Positions 50,332 to 63,108 of a stretch of DNA of 64,000 nucleotides are shown in pieces (positions within the stretch are counted from its first letter, which is position 1; each line of letters opens with the position of its first letter). The position numbers were made by a program, and so were the translations under genes. The notes below the pieces were generated by a model. It was not told where the DNA came from. It was given only the letters and a program-made list of their open reading frames with translations, and searched no databases. The DNA comes from Diploscapter coronatus (taxonomy: Eukaryota > Nematoda > Chromadorea > Rhabditida > Rhabditidae): contig OZ038423.1 in NCBI GenBank assembly GCA_964036155.1, forward strand, positions 17,561,249-17,625,248, written 5' to 3'.

Positions 50332-53300
50332 ATGCTGGAAGACGAGTCAAGATGTCGTGATGAGGATCAACGTTTCCAGACCAGCCGGATCAACTTTCTG
50401 AAACCAAAGAAGGGCGAAACCGTATTGACACCAGGCGCGGGAAAACCGCAACAAGTGGCTCAGGTTGGAATGATTTACGAGATTTCAAAAATCTCGACTA
50501 AAATTGAACAGATTCCTCATAGTCCATGCTGACAACGAGTATATGGTTAAAAATGCTGATCGTGCATCCCAATCTTAGGGCTTGACTTTAAACTTGCCTC
50601 TTTGAGTCTTTGTTGCTGCTGCTGCGAATAATGACATTGTATACACTCGTTTCACGATGTACGCTAATTTCTCACATAATAATTGAATGCAAGCGAGTAG
50701 GGCAATAAATAGAAAAATTTGAATGTATGCAGAAGTATTACGCAATTAGTCATTATTCGCAGTGCGCTGTAAGCAGAAAAGATCGAACTTTCCGTCAAAA
50801 TTTCGGACGATGCGGTGCCCGGTTGTACTTTTTGACTTTACCAATAGTTTTTTTGACCCGAATTTACCCTAACTAGAAGAAATCAGCCAAAATAAAGGAG
50901 AAATGTTGAAAACTCCCCTTGTGAATTGACTTATCCACTAATTTGAGATAGAATCTGTAATTTATACATCGTTTTCGCTCCTTGTCAACAATGAGTTCCG
51001 CAAAATACTTGACTAAACCATGAAATATGAAAATTTAGACAAAGAACTCGCCTGTCGAACAGCCGCAAATAAAAAACAAAAAGAAGAAGAAGAGCGGGGA
51101 CTTCTTCAAGCGAATTGGGTCGAAGATCAAAAGGAGAAAGAACAGGGACAAGAAATCAAACAAGAAGTTCGACGATGACGATGATGTGAGTGAATGATAA
51201 AATGTGAAAAAATCACATTGTTGGATATTGAAAATTTTAAGGAACATAACGATCCTTAATCAAATAAGATCGAATCTAACTTGCTAAAACTGTTCCAAAG
51301 TAATAAACTCGATCTTTCATTTCAGTCGTCTTCGGATTCTGAGCGTTTGGAGATGCAGTTCGACGATGGAAAGCGGATGAAGACGGCCTTCCAGGACGAG
51401 CAGACCTGCATTATGGACGATGACGACGACGACATCGGCATTGAGACTGATCAGGCATATCGGAATGTCAAGAACAGGGGCGCTGAGGTGAGGATAAATT
51501 ATGAAATAACTCTTTATCACTCTAGTTCTTTGTTATTATTCTTTCGCTTGACGAATAAAACGGTCAAATCTCACTAAAACAGGAAATGAAGATCAGCTTT
51601 GTGATGTATTATTCATATTTTAGAATGCGGCATTGCCAGGAGCGTGTCAGCCAGTAGAGCATCCCGAGTGCTACGTGGACAAGATGACCTCTATCATTCG
51701 ACCAGATCTCAAGGAGGAAGTTCCGCTAACGGTGGGCTGTCGTAACTTCAAAATTTTATAGGGAATTAGTTTGGGGAGACACAATTAAAAAGGTAGAAAT
51801 CAGAAGAAGAAGAAGAGCGAGAGAAATAGTATGAAAAATGATGGCCAGCTCTTCTCACAAACTTCCATTGTGATTTAAATTTTTGAAAATATTTGAATTT
51901 TATTCATTTGAGAAAAAACTGCGAAGATATAAATATTTCAGAAAGAAGAAATCGATTTGCTGTGGACGTGCATGAAGAAGACTGGCGAGCTGATGTCTGA
52001 GGAGAGCATCTATGCTTTTGACAAGTCGGCCTTCATTAATATCATCCAGACAAGACAATGAATGGTATGCTGCAGTCTGGAATTCGATGAACACCGCGCC
52101 TATCGTCGCTACACAGTAAAATTCAAATACGCCGAAGGCAGATTCTCCAGCCTCTACGTCGTTCAGCAGGAAAATCTCAAGCCGTAAGAAAGAAGCATCT
52201 AATGATGAAATGACTAACATGGAGAAGTAGTCATGTTTTTAACATTCGTTCGGAATGATATGTCGATGAACGATCATCAGTTGGAATAAAATAGAAAGAA
52301 CGCGTTCCTTTTACTTGATTTCAAGTTATCGCTCATCGACAATATGAGAAAACTTACCTATTCCACTCTATCCTATAACATTTTACTTGAATGCTCTGCA
52401 TATATTTCAGAGGCGAATCACCGCTTCCGAGCGGCAACCTCATGCTGAAAATCGACAGTCGCGTGTCGCACTCGCAGAACGTCAAGGATCGGCTCAGGGT
52501 ATGTCAAAAAAACGTCTCAAAAGAACCATGACATCATAGTTTCAGCGTGAAATAAAAGCCATCAACAAACTGAGCGCCGCGTCCCAATACACTCCAAAGT
52601 TGATCGATTCGGGAGCTGTCATTGGGACACCTTTCATCGGTAAAAATTGTATTTTTCGAATAAAAATAGAAAATGATTCACTCGGATATAGGGAGTTTTG
52701 TAATGAAAGAAAAAGATCTTCTTTCTTACTCGTGTTGGAAAACATTTTATTTCTGTACAAAACGGTCTGCGTCCACTCGTTCTTACCAGAACTGGGTCGA
52801 AGTCCGATTTTTAAACTTTCGGAATCGGTGGTGACAACATTTTTATCCTGGAAGCGAAACCGGAGTTGGAGTTCGTAAAAAATCTGAAGTCGGAGTCAAA
52901 ATCGGCTGAAAATGGCTGGAATCAAAGGCAACTCCGACTCTGGTCCTTACTAACACGAGGAAGGGCTCATTTTGGTCTATTTCCATTTACATTCAAATTA
53001 AACCTTATCTGTTTTTCGGTAAGTAGACCAATTTTCCACAACGAAGTTCAACTGGCGATTGAATTTTCAGTGCTTCCACTGTACGATCGGACTTTGCGCA
53101 AAGTGAGTGAAGAAGAGGCCCTGTCAACTCGCACCAAATGGGTCATCGCCTATGAGTCACTCAAGGCTATCGAGGTAGCTAAGGGACATTAGATCACCAG
53201 TTCATAGATTGACACTGATGTTTCAGAAGATGGCAGATCTGAAGCTGGGGCACCGCGACATCAAACCGACGAATTTCTGCACGAACGCCCACGGAGGCTG

Positions 53301-54728
53301 GCCCTATCTGTTCCTCATCGACTATGCCGATACTAGTTACTACAGCGAGAAGTCGCACAGGTAGGTAAATGGCACAAGGTCATTACATTTCTTTTTCTCA
53401 TTACCTAGATTATTACTACTAGAAGATATTCCGAAATTTTTTTTATTTCGGAAAATTAGATATATCGATTTTATTAAAATTCAATTTTGTTTCCTCTAAT
53501 GATTATATGTCGTGTTGCTAAGATTGCCAGTCCCGGATGGCTACACCCTTCCCTATTGGAGTCTGGACTGCCATACGCGGACTGTCTGCTCGCAGCAGAG
53601 CGATCTCGAGTCTTGGTACTACATGCTCATCGATTTGTATGTGTGTTTCTCATTTTTTCATCGATTAGAAATACAACTCAAAAGAAACCATCGTTTCAAC
53701 ATTATTAAATCAGCCGTTTATCTAGTCTTCTGGCATACCTTTTTTACAGATAGAAAATCGCGAGCCAAGGGAACGCGCTCCCTCGGCTCGACCTTTGCTC
53801 CGCAAAGGTTCCAAAACAAATTGAATCATATTCAAAACCAATCAATAACAAAACTAACCCCAAAATGGTACAATCACAGATAAACGAACAAACACACAAA
53901 CAACTGAAAATACTAAAGAGTTAGACGTCTTTTCGGCTAACCATAAGTCAACAAAGCAACATTCGCCGTTTCAGATTCGAGTCGTTGCCGTGGAAGTTGA
54001 ATAGTAAAATCGACGCGGTCAAAGACGCCAAGAAGAGCTATTGGAGCTGTGAGTGCTTTTTGAGATAATTTGAAAATATGAAGCGTTTTCCTCCACATGT
54101 TATTAATCCATCCATACGTTCATTCTTTTTAACCATGAAATTTTTTGAAAGAACGGCAGCCTGATTCAACTCTTTTACTTTGTTAAATTTAGCTGATTCT
54201 TGTCAAGCGTTGAAGATTAGTTCAATTCGATGGATAAAATTGCAGACTCGGGCGAGCGCTGCAAGACGAAGGAGTGGAACGAAATCGCGGAATTTGTGCG
54301 TCCGAAATGGAGTTCCGGCAGCATCAAGGAGATACTCAAGGCACTCGAATCGAAAGCCAATCTGCCTGACAAGTAAGCGCGATTTTATTTTTTTGTTTCG
54401 ATGCCAATTTTTTGAATTGTAATAAAGTTCGAAGAAATGGAAGTTTTGGTGATTTTATACATGTAAAACTCGCTGCTCTAGAGCAAGAATATTTCTGATT
54501 GATCATTACTTTTTCATCGTTTTATCATGAGTATTAGGAAACTCTGTTTTCCAAGATAAACATTCTCCCACATTTTTCAGAAACTTCGCGCCTGAATGGG
54601 AAGGGAAGAAGAAGTCTGCAACTGAAAAGGCAGGCGGCAAGTCGATGACGAAAGGACTAGGAGGAGCGCAGTCCATAACAAAGAAAAAGAAGGGCAGAGC
54701 CACGAAACACAAATCTCCAAATACCTGA
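50332..54728 (+). CDS. Divergent CK1/TTBK-like protein kinase with one in-frame TGA
   Basis: Thirteen exons join in phase to 557 codons plus stop: 50332-50463, 51039-51185, 51326-51487, 51624-51731, 51942-52183, 52411-52498, 52546-52639, 53071-53174, 53227-53360, 53523-53636, 53975-54048, 54246-54372, 54581-54728. The N-terminus is Lys-rich then Asp-rich. The kinase domain shows an ATP-site Lys in NLMLKID, a helix-C Glu in REIKAINKL, the catalytic loop HRDIKPTNF and a metal-binding motif DYA in place of DFG. The C-lobe resembles casein-kinase-1 and tau-tubulin-kinase types, which are expanded in nematodes. The C-terminus is basic. Codon 223 (52059-52061) is TGA where Trp would fit, and the frame stays open on both sides. 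It could be a recent null allele, a sequencing error, or recoding. Start and first exon are uncertain. Confidence 0.75.
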
Positions 54729-55789
54729 CAGATGACATCAGAATAGACACACAGAAACATAAGATTAAAATACTCTAACCGAACCGACCAATCAGCCATT
54801 CAAACCCGCTAAACTCATAAACACCACTAACGGGGAAACAAATCGAACAATAAATGGATTGGTGAAAATATTCTATAAACGTCTTTTCTTCTCGATTTAA
54901 AAAAATTTGCTCATCGTTCATTTCTTCTGAAGTAACCTTTTCCGAAAGATCGAATTCAAGTGAGCATTTTATTCACTTTCTTCAATAATTATAAAGGGCA
55001 TTTTTAATTTGGAAAATCTATTTTATGAACATTAACGCCTAAACTAGCATATCCAATATGGAAATGGGAATTACTAATTCACAGACATTCCCTTGAATAA
55101 GTTTTATATGAATTTTCAACGGCTATAAATTATCATTGAAATGTGTGGGAATGCATACTTTTTGCTGAAGTTAACTAGAGACCTAGTGAAAGGCAATTAA
55201 CACATCGTAAAATATCATATGTCAGCTGAAAATTTCTAATTTGTTAAAGCATATTAAAGCTGCTAGGGCTAAATGTAATACTGTATGAATAATAGTTCCC
55301 TCATTTCAAAGTGTGAAAATATTATTATTGCCCGAGATTTCAAAGCGTCTTTATTCATTGTAGTTTCGTCAGGTGATAACTTGCATTGTTCATGACTACA
55401 AATTTTCATCTATTCAATGCAAGATAAGATATTCCAATTAATTCTGTGGAAGATCATAAATGTTAGCTGAAAATAAATCTCGTGATGGCCTCCTCCTTCT
55501 CTTCATAGTCTATATTGCATTGTCTAATTGCTAGAAGCCGAGAAATTAGAAGCGCACGTACAAAAGGGATTCCCCCAGTTGAATTCTCGAAATTCACAAA
55601 TTGAATTCTATCCAATCCTTGCAGTAAACGTCCTGCAAACTTCTATAATTCTGCTACTTTCTAGAAATTCGTTTTACTTTATTACATTCCCACAGAATTC
55701 ATTTTCCTGCACCTATTTTATCAAATCGGCGTTTTATAAGATTATTCACATCGTTGAATATTCTTCAATATTCAAAATAACAACTCGAA
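54729..55789. other. Intergenic upstream of receptor 1
   Basis: AT-rich. A 96-codon frame reaching into the receptor start (55528-55818) is not coding in the receptor frame. Nothing else seen. Confidence 0.4.
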
Positions 55790-57365
55790 ATGCAATTATT
55801 ATTCGTGGATTTCATTGAATTGTTTGGAGCTCTGTCATATCTAACAGTCCTCACGATAATATTCGCGTCTAGAAATGCGTCATTCAACTCGGCGTTTTAC
55901 ATGATTTATTTTAGTACAGGTTTCATTATTGCATTTTTTCGTGATAATTTTCCAATTTTCATAGGCGTATTTGATATTCTCGGAATAATCACCAATTGGA
56001 TAATCCGTCACTTTATTTGTGCGAATTGCAGCACTCGACCCGATTTCCCAATCATGACTCGCATCGTGGGAAATTTCACATATGTAAAAAATAATGCCGA
56101 TTATCATTATCTTACTTTTCACAGCTATGAATATTACAGGTATCGATTGAAGCTAATCTTTTCGGAAATTTCTTCCTGGCGGCAACGAGGCTAACAGCAA
56201 TAAAATTTCCATCAGATCACAAGAAAGTCTGCGATGTTGATTCTTGTATCTCCAAGATTATGGAATTTAGATCTGGTCCGATCGTACGGTAAAAGCTGCA
56301 ATAATAACTCAGAGCGTTGTTTCTTTAATCCTCTATTGCTATTTGCCTTTCGTTTATTATGAAGAGCAGACTTTGCCCGACGGACGGGTTCAACCCGGAA
56401 AATTAGCTATCGTTCCATTTTTGGTAGGTTAATTTATCTATGAAATTCCGAAGACAAGACAATTTGACACGTTAGATTGCCCGTACTACAGTCACGATTT
56501 CATGCCTTCTGTATTTGGTCGGTTCTACCGGAATGAATATTTCGACTTTAATCGCTCTTTCCAAACACAGGAAATTGGGCATGGAATTGCAGAGTAAGGA
56601 CAAGGTTGGGTAAATTTACTTTGTTAATTTAACGTTACCGTAAAACCTCTAATTGAGACCCACCTCTATTTGAAGTCCCCCACCTAATCGAAGTTCTCCT
56701 CCGGAGGAGTATTGAAAATAGAAGATCCCGGGCTTCTATTAGAGGTTTTACGGTATATATTATTTCAGAGCCTTCTTTATTATACGATATTCATCGCTAT
56801 AATTTGTTCGCTGATGTGTATTCAGCAAATAGCGCGAATCTATGCACTTTTCATCAAGAACGATAAGAATTTGGATAATTGGTTATTAGATCAGGTATTA
56901 GACATGTTTAAATTATAAAAAATATCTTCACTTTAGCAAATATGGATATCCGACATTCTAAATATTTCTCCGCCCTTTGTCTTGACTATATTCAGCAAAG
57001 ATATTCGGTTAGAATGCATCACTATGTAATTTTAGTTCATTTGTGTCAAGACCATTCGGAAGTTACGTTTCTATTTCTGCTCTCAACATTTTTGAAAATC
57101 ATTTGTTGTTGATTGAGATCTTTCAAATCGTCATTTTTGCACGGCTTGATTCTTATCTTGCAATAACTATTTTATAAAATTGCCCTTTTGCAGCATCAAA
57201 ATTATTCACATTTTTTGTGCGAAATCCTCGAATGTAATCGAGAGTGAATTGACTATTCCAACGAACAACAGCATTCGGACATCAAACAATCAGGCCAAAG
57301 CAATGGTTGGGCAACCAGATCCTGGTTACAATTACAGACCCAGAACACCTACTAATATTGAGTAG
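55790..57365 (+). CDS. Nematode 7TM chemoreceptor 1 (Srg/Srv-like)
   Basis: Serpentine receptor of the nematode chemosensory superfamily. Eight exons join in phase to 328 residues: 55790-55919, 55965-56083, 56140-56226, 56271-56423, 56476-56604, 56769-56894, 56937-57007, 57194-57365. Hydrophobic segments occur in order from FIELFGALSYLTVLTIIF. The third-helix end reads LAATRLTAIKFPSDHKKIW, matching the NRxTAI..P..H..IW pattern of the Srg group. Helix 6 reads IFIAIICSLMCIQQIARI. It has the same exon lengths as receptor 2 for the first seven exons (130, 119, 87, 153, 129, 126, 71), so the pair arose by tandem duplication. Exact family assignment is tentative. Intron 5 holds a pogo-like MITE. 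Confidence 0.85.
56638..56753. mobile_element. Pogo-like (Tc1/mariner) MITE in intron 5 of receptor 1
   Basis: A 116-bp element begins CCGTAAAACCTCTAATTGAG. The reverse complement of its end begins CCGTAAAACCTCTAATAGAA. TA dinucleotides flank both sides (56636-56637 and 56754-56755). Ends of the type NCGTAAAACCTCT and TA duplications resemble pogo/Tigger-type elements. The interior repeats the CCTCTAATTGAAG motif and centres on a perfect 14-bp palindrome (56696-56709). It lies only 13 bp before the splice acceptor. Confidence 0.85.
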
Positions 57366-59089
57366 GAGCTTTTCTATGAATGGATTACACATATCTTCTT
57401 ATAATAAGTGAATTATTAGCTTTTCAATAAAAAAACAAGTTATTTGCATTCACTCATTATATACTCCCGAAAAGACGAAGATTTGAATATGATGGAAGTA
57501 AAAATGCAAAGAAAAGGATTGGAATAGCAAGATTGGATAATTTTGGTACCAAATTTACTTTAATCCGACTCTACTATGCATCCCAAATATATTTATGCCA
57601 ATTTGTGACTTATTAATAGGAGCCGCCAGCCACAATGAAGAATCCATTGAAGCTGGATAAATTATTAATTTTTGAACACCAAATTGGGTCCTTCATTAAT
57701 TCCTGATGAAAAATTCCGAAGAAATTAGAATAAAAAATAGAAACACGAAAATCGAGAATTCTAAGGCATTTGTGGACAATGAAAAGGAGCGTGCTATTGC
57801 AACGCATGCTATTTTTTCGCTTTTCTGCTCCTTTTTTCTTCGACTTTAGCTTTCTTTGGATTTTCTTCCCATTTTGTATTTTTTTTAAATTTTTATCCAG
57901 CTGAAAGACAATAAGTGGGGCAATCGATTCGTAAAAAATGCTGCGACACTTAAGAAAGTCGGGTTTTCAGCAATGTTTTGTATTCGACGCGCAATTACGG
58001 ACTTCTATTGTGGACTCTCTGAAAATTCAATATCACTACGTGAAAGAGCATCGTCGAATTGTACAGTGGGTATCGTTCAATTATTAAAAATATGCTAATT
58101 GGCCAATTATCGACAATAATTGGCTCTTTCGAACTAGCGCCAATATTGAATCGAAAGGGCGTGGCTTGGCGGTCCCTACTTATTAACATCAGGTATATTC
58201 AAATCTTCGACCCTTCGGTTCTTTGACGCAATCAAAACGCTTTTTCATTTGCTTCCGTTAAATCTCTGATTTCTCAATATTTTATTTGTAAAAGTGCATT
58301 TTTACAGATTAGGTAAGTTTCTTATGCAATAGGCGTATGAAATTCTCATTCAATTAGGGAGGTTTTTCACATTTGTAGAATATAATTTGACTATTAGGAG
58401 GATCGAATTCACTACATACTTTGGAACAATGCATAATGTCTGATAAATAATGACCTGACTACAATGCTGTTCATTTAGTTTCACATGATACTTCATGTTC
58501 GTATTCGCCTAAAGTTTTTTCAGCTTTTTGAAATATATTATTCGTATCTTATAGGAGTTGTGACTCATAAACATTGAAGTGTGATTTCTATTGCATGACT
58601 AGAAATTGTACAATGATAATTTTAAAATTAATTTCTATAACGAGTATTATTCATTCGTCAAATTTGTATTACCTCGTCTGAATTGTGACATATGCAAAAT
58701 CCATCTAAACATAAGATAAAACGCACAATTCCAAGAAAAAAAACATTTTTATATTAACAGAAGAAGAAGAATACTTTGGACTGACTGAAGTGTTCCTACA
58801 AAAGCAATAAAACGGAGATTTGGAGTGAGATGTTGGCCGTGTTCTGGCCTCTGCAATTCCCTGCATGAAAATTGTAGCTGGCCGTCGAACTCTCTGATTC
58901 AGCCTGTTTCTGTTTCTTTCTCTAATTCTCGCTTTCAGGAATGCAGTCTGGCATATATCCTTTTTGTCTATAGCGACAATTCCATTCCCACCGACACAAT
59001 CTTTCACACCTACAGCTGCTTATTGAAATCTTGATCCAATTAGTCAGCTTTCATTATATCATTCATTTGTCAAGCTAATAGTATTTCGA
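57366..59089. other. Intergenic between the two receptors
   Basis: AT-rich. A hairpin-prone segment lies near 58092-58125 (GCCAATTATCGACAATAATTGGC). No supportable coding exon. Confidence 0.4.
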
Positions 59090-61129
59090 ATGGAGGTCAC
59101 AATATCTAGCCTATTCGAATTCACAGGCTTTGTATTTTACGCTCTAGTTTTGGCAATTATTGTATCGTCTAGAAATACTTCATTCAAATCGGCATTCTAT
59201 GCGATTTTCTTCAGTACAGGTAAAATTTACAAAGAATATAAACTGTTAATAACGGATTCGAGGATAGAGCACTGAAGTTTGACTCTTTCATTTACATCTC
59301 AATATTGACAAATGAAAAATTAGCGTACTTTGATGAAACATTTGCCGCCTATGCCCATTATTTGCTGCAGCATCAAAGCATGGAAAAGCGAAGCTTCAGT
59401 GCCTTATTCTCGAGGCTCAGGTACACAGTCAGCACTTTAGCCTATTTTCGGTATCAGAATTAGCGAGATGACACTAATCTTGAGCCTGATCCGTTATTAA
59501 TACGCTATTTATATTCCTTGGTAACCTATTGAACTGCAGTTTCTTAATTTTCAGGAGTATTTGATATGGTGGGAATAATCAATAGCTGGATTATCAGCAC
59601 ATGGCTTTGTGTGAGCTGCAAAACTCGGGCAGAACATCCATGGATGACTCGAATTTTCACTAACTTTGCATATGTAATTGAAGCTAATTGGTGAGAAGAG
59701 GGATAATCTCCTTTTTAGGTTGTGATCGAAGCTCATCTAATTGGAAATACAGCTCTTGCCGCTAATCGGTACACAGCAATTCGGCATCCAGCGAGTCATA
59801 AGAAGGTTAGCTGATAGAAAAAATGCAAGATTGTCTAATTTCAATTTAGATATGGTCTCCTAACACTATAAAACTAATAATAGGGCTTCAAATCCTCATA
59901 TCTTTCCTACTTTATTGCTATCTGCCATTTGTGCACTATGAAGAACACATCACAGAAGATGGAAACATCCTCATAGGCAAATTGGCTACAGTACCATTCT
60001 TGGTTAGCCGTTCTGCAAGTTAACTTCCGATAAAAATGATATAGTTTAGATATCTCGTAGCACTATGACTGTTTCTTGCCTATTATATTTGACTTTTGCA
60101 ATTGGGATGAATGTTTCGACATCTTTCGCATTAGCCAAGCACAAAAGCAAAGGGATTGACTTGCAGGGAAAAGATAGGGTATGATATTTTTCTCCTGCGA
60201 CGAGATATTGTTTCTACAATATCTTTATTTTGTGCAAGAATGCAAAGGGGAGTTTTAAAAGGATATACACAAAATTGAAAGTCGAGATATGCTATTGATT
60301 GGAGAGAACGTCGATATTCACAAATTACGTTATTCGTCTCGTTTCTCTTCTACGCGACTCACTATTTCGCTCCAAATTCGATTTCTAATTGCGGAATGAA
60401 TATCGACTTTCTCTCCAATCAACGATACTCGAAAGACATAAGTTTGTGTTTTCGATACTCTATTCAAAGATTTTTCACGAATTTGAAATCTTAGAGCCTT
60501 CTTTACTACGCGATATTCATATGCGCGATCTGTTCGCTGATGTGCATTCAACAAATAGCTCGAATTTACGCCTTGTACATAAGGAATGACAAGAACTTGG
60601 ATAATTGGCTGCTTGAGCGAGTTTGTTTGAAATCATTGGTTTTAATTCTCAAATTGCATTTAAGCAAATATGGATAATGGACATAATGAGCATCTCTCCC
60701 CCATTCGTGCTGACCATTTTCTCTCGCGATATAAGGTTATCATTACTCACTGTGTAAGGCAATTGGATTGTTCGTGACTTTTGACGTATAAGTTTTGCGA
60801 CGTATGGTTGAGGAGAGATAAATTAATAATTTTCTCGAATCTCGTTTATTGCTGCGAATTTCTATATCGCAAAGTTGTCAAGAATCCAAATTGTCATGTT
60901 TAACAGGACTTTGCCCAAAGCTTTAAGGTCTGAACATTTTTACAATTTCTTCAGAGTGGAAATTCTACGCAAATCGTGTGGCAAATCGACCATCAGTCAA
61001 GTCGGGAGCGAATTGACTCGACAAACTGCACAAATCAGTCTCAGGTCATCGAATCAGTCAACCAGAAGGGAAGCAACCACTTCAAATGTAGCGAATGTTA
61101 ACGTGAATGCGTATATTTATGGAATGTAG
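59090..61129 (+). CDS. Nematode 7TM chemoreceptor 2 (paralogue of receptor 1)
   Basis: Eight exons join in phase to 329 residues: 59090-59219, 59555-59673, 59719-59805, 59850-60002, 60050-60178, 60495-60620, 60665-60735, 60955-61129. Key segments: FALYALVLAII-type first helix, VVIEAHLIGNTALAANRYTA and IRHPASHKKIW, YCYLPFVHYEEH, and SLLYYAIFICAICSLMCIQQ. Intron positions and phases equal those of receptor 1, and the C-terminal tail diverges (Ser/Thr/Gln-rich, ending NVNVNAYIYGM). Both copies keep full open frames, so both may be functional. Intron 5 holds a different MITE from that in receptor 1. Confidence 0.88.
60295..60422 (+). mobile_element. MITE family member B (TTGATTGGAGAG ends) in intron 5 of receptor 2
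   Basis: The left arm TTGATTGGAGAGAACGTCGA..ATTCA and the right arm's reverse complement TTGATTGGAGAGAAAGTCGA..ATTCA match at 25 of 26 positions. The 76-bp interior is non-coding and resembles member A at 47275-47401. The better-kept arms suggest B is the younger copy. Confidence 0.85.
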
Positions 61130-63108
61130 AGTCATAGTCCACGGACTCCGATCAACTAAAACTTATTTGAGTCAGGAATTCTATTTATTACGCATTAAAA
61201 TTTTTAAAAAATGTATGTACAATTTTGTCGCTGTAAATAACGATCGCCAGTGTTTAGCATTTGTAGATAATTTCTTTATAGATAAAAGTTATTTTGGATA
61301 GATATCAGCGTGACATTGATTGAAGTTGTGCTCATTAGCGCTAGAAGTTTGTCAGATCGTGATTGAACGAATTTGATTTGGCTGATGGCTTCCATAGAGA
61401 TTTAGCTGTGCAGAGACCCTGCTGCCATCTTCCTTTCTGCAGAACAACATGGTCTGAATCTTCCTACGAATGTTACGATTCATCAGCAAGTAGATGAAGG
61501 CAGGACAGCCTAGGAATATTCATTGATCGTCATTTCTAAATGGATGGCAATCTCACAGTGGATCAATTGATATCCAGCATGTCCGATATGAACCTAACTC
61601 GGATTCAGATTGAAATATTGAATGAACACATAGATGTATGCCACATACGTTTAGAATTGAAATGATTGTGGCTTGAATAAATGTCTGAATTTCTTTCTGG
61701 TTAGTTAGAAACATGATAAGATAATTGAGGGATGAATGTTTTGATAACATGGAGAAATTTTTCCATCATCTGAAAAGCTCCTTTTACCAAAATTAGGGTT
61801 CCCGAGCAGATCTGTCGAATTTGTTTCGAATAAAATTTCTGTGCAGAAATGTCATCGGGAATGTAATAAGATTTTCGTGAAGAGAAAATAAACATTTTCT
61901 AGGTAGAAAAATCACAACCTGTCACCCAAAATGAACACATTTTCGTAAACAAACTATTACTTATGCGTGATTGTGTGTGGGTATTTTGTCTTGATTTTTG
62001 CATAGAACCATTTTATCAAATTTATCGTCGATCAAAATAGGGTTTTTTTTAGACATTCGGGATTTGAAGGTTACTTCCTTTCCAAATTTTTTATTTCAAA
62101 CTCGCATTTCTGCAAGGAGACGGAGGTTGGAGGCTCGAACCAAAGTAATTTCGCCATGTTATCTTTCCACATTACAAATAAAGTTATGTTTTTTTGCAAA
62201 AAAGTCTTACCGCGGATGAAAAAGTTCTTTCTCCTCATTACATGCACAGCTTACTCTAGCTATGTGGATTCTCCATCTACTCTGACAACGCATCATGTCT
62301 CTACACCTACACTCGCAAAACGGGCATAAGCGTTGAGGCCATGATACACATGTTTGAAAAATGAATTACATGTTTCGATGAGATGAACTCGATGATATAA
62401 CTCTTATCCCAAAGCCGGGGTTACGTTTGGATACTTCCCTAGTGAGACTAACCTGCAGTTGTAAAGAGGTAGATTTTGTGATCCTCCAGCAGCCAGATAG
62501 GCTTCCATTTAGAAAAACAAGAATATAGTAACCTTATAGATTTGATAAATGGTCTAACTTGACAGTATTTGAACTCAAAAGACAGATGAATCCAGGATTT
62601 CTTATAACTGATAAGTATCTTTCTTTTATACCGCTACTACTACTACTATCAATTATTTACAAGCCCATTGTTTCTTTCACAAATGTTTTGTGAAAAATAC
62701 AAGATAATGCAAAGGAGATTATATTCAGATTTAGGTCATCGTAAAGGATGAGTTGGTAGGAAATATTCCGAATCCATTTTCTCGCTTTGTTTTTGCCACC
62801 ATCAGATTATTTTCTACAACTCACCATAGGAGTATAATTACGTCGAAAAGACTTCAGACATTGCACATTTTTCATCCCAGACTAATGTGTACAATTCATT
62901 AAACGAATACAAATTTGTGAAAATCTGCATTTTATGACATTTTGTGTAATCGCTACTGATTTAGGATGGAAAAAATCGAGCATAAATGGGGGTTCAAGAA
63001 TCTAAAATATCCCTTCTCATGGCTACTCATTAACAATTTATTCATTTTAACTCGTTTTAAATTAGTCAACAATAACAATGTTTATCAACCTGTTTGAATA
63101 ACTGATTC
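61130..63108. other. Mostly non-coding, with one receptor fragment
   Basis: Contains the receptor C-terminal exon at 61352-61509. A possible start exon lies at 62508-62453 on the minus strand (MEAYLAAGGSQNLPLYNC) with a GTTAGT donor, but no transmembrane exons are visible between the two. The rest is AT-rich. Confidence 0.35.
61352..61509 (-). pseudogene. C-terminal exon of another 7TM receptor, probably a fragment
   Basis: After a TTCCTAG acceptor the frame reads CPAFIYLLMNRNIRRKIQTM then LFCRKEDGS... to TGA, 52 codons. PxxxY followed by NRxIRRKI is the end of transmembrane helix 7 and the start of the cytosolic tail of a rhodopsin-like receptor. It does not match the tails of the two neighbouring receptors. 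I find no exons for helices 1-6 in the 1.6 kb upstream, so it is likely a remnant, unless introns carry the rest beyond what I can see. Confidence 0.5.

Noticed and set aside
52640..53070. Palindromic element in a kinase intron
   Set aside because: Several GTCGGAGT and ACTCCGAC words mirror each other, but I could not define ends or arms.
62101..62180. tRNA-like GGTTCGAGCC on the minus strand
   Set aside because: No acceptor stem, D arm or anticodon arm can be built around it. No tRNA was found in the window.
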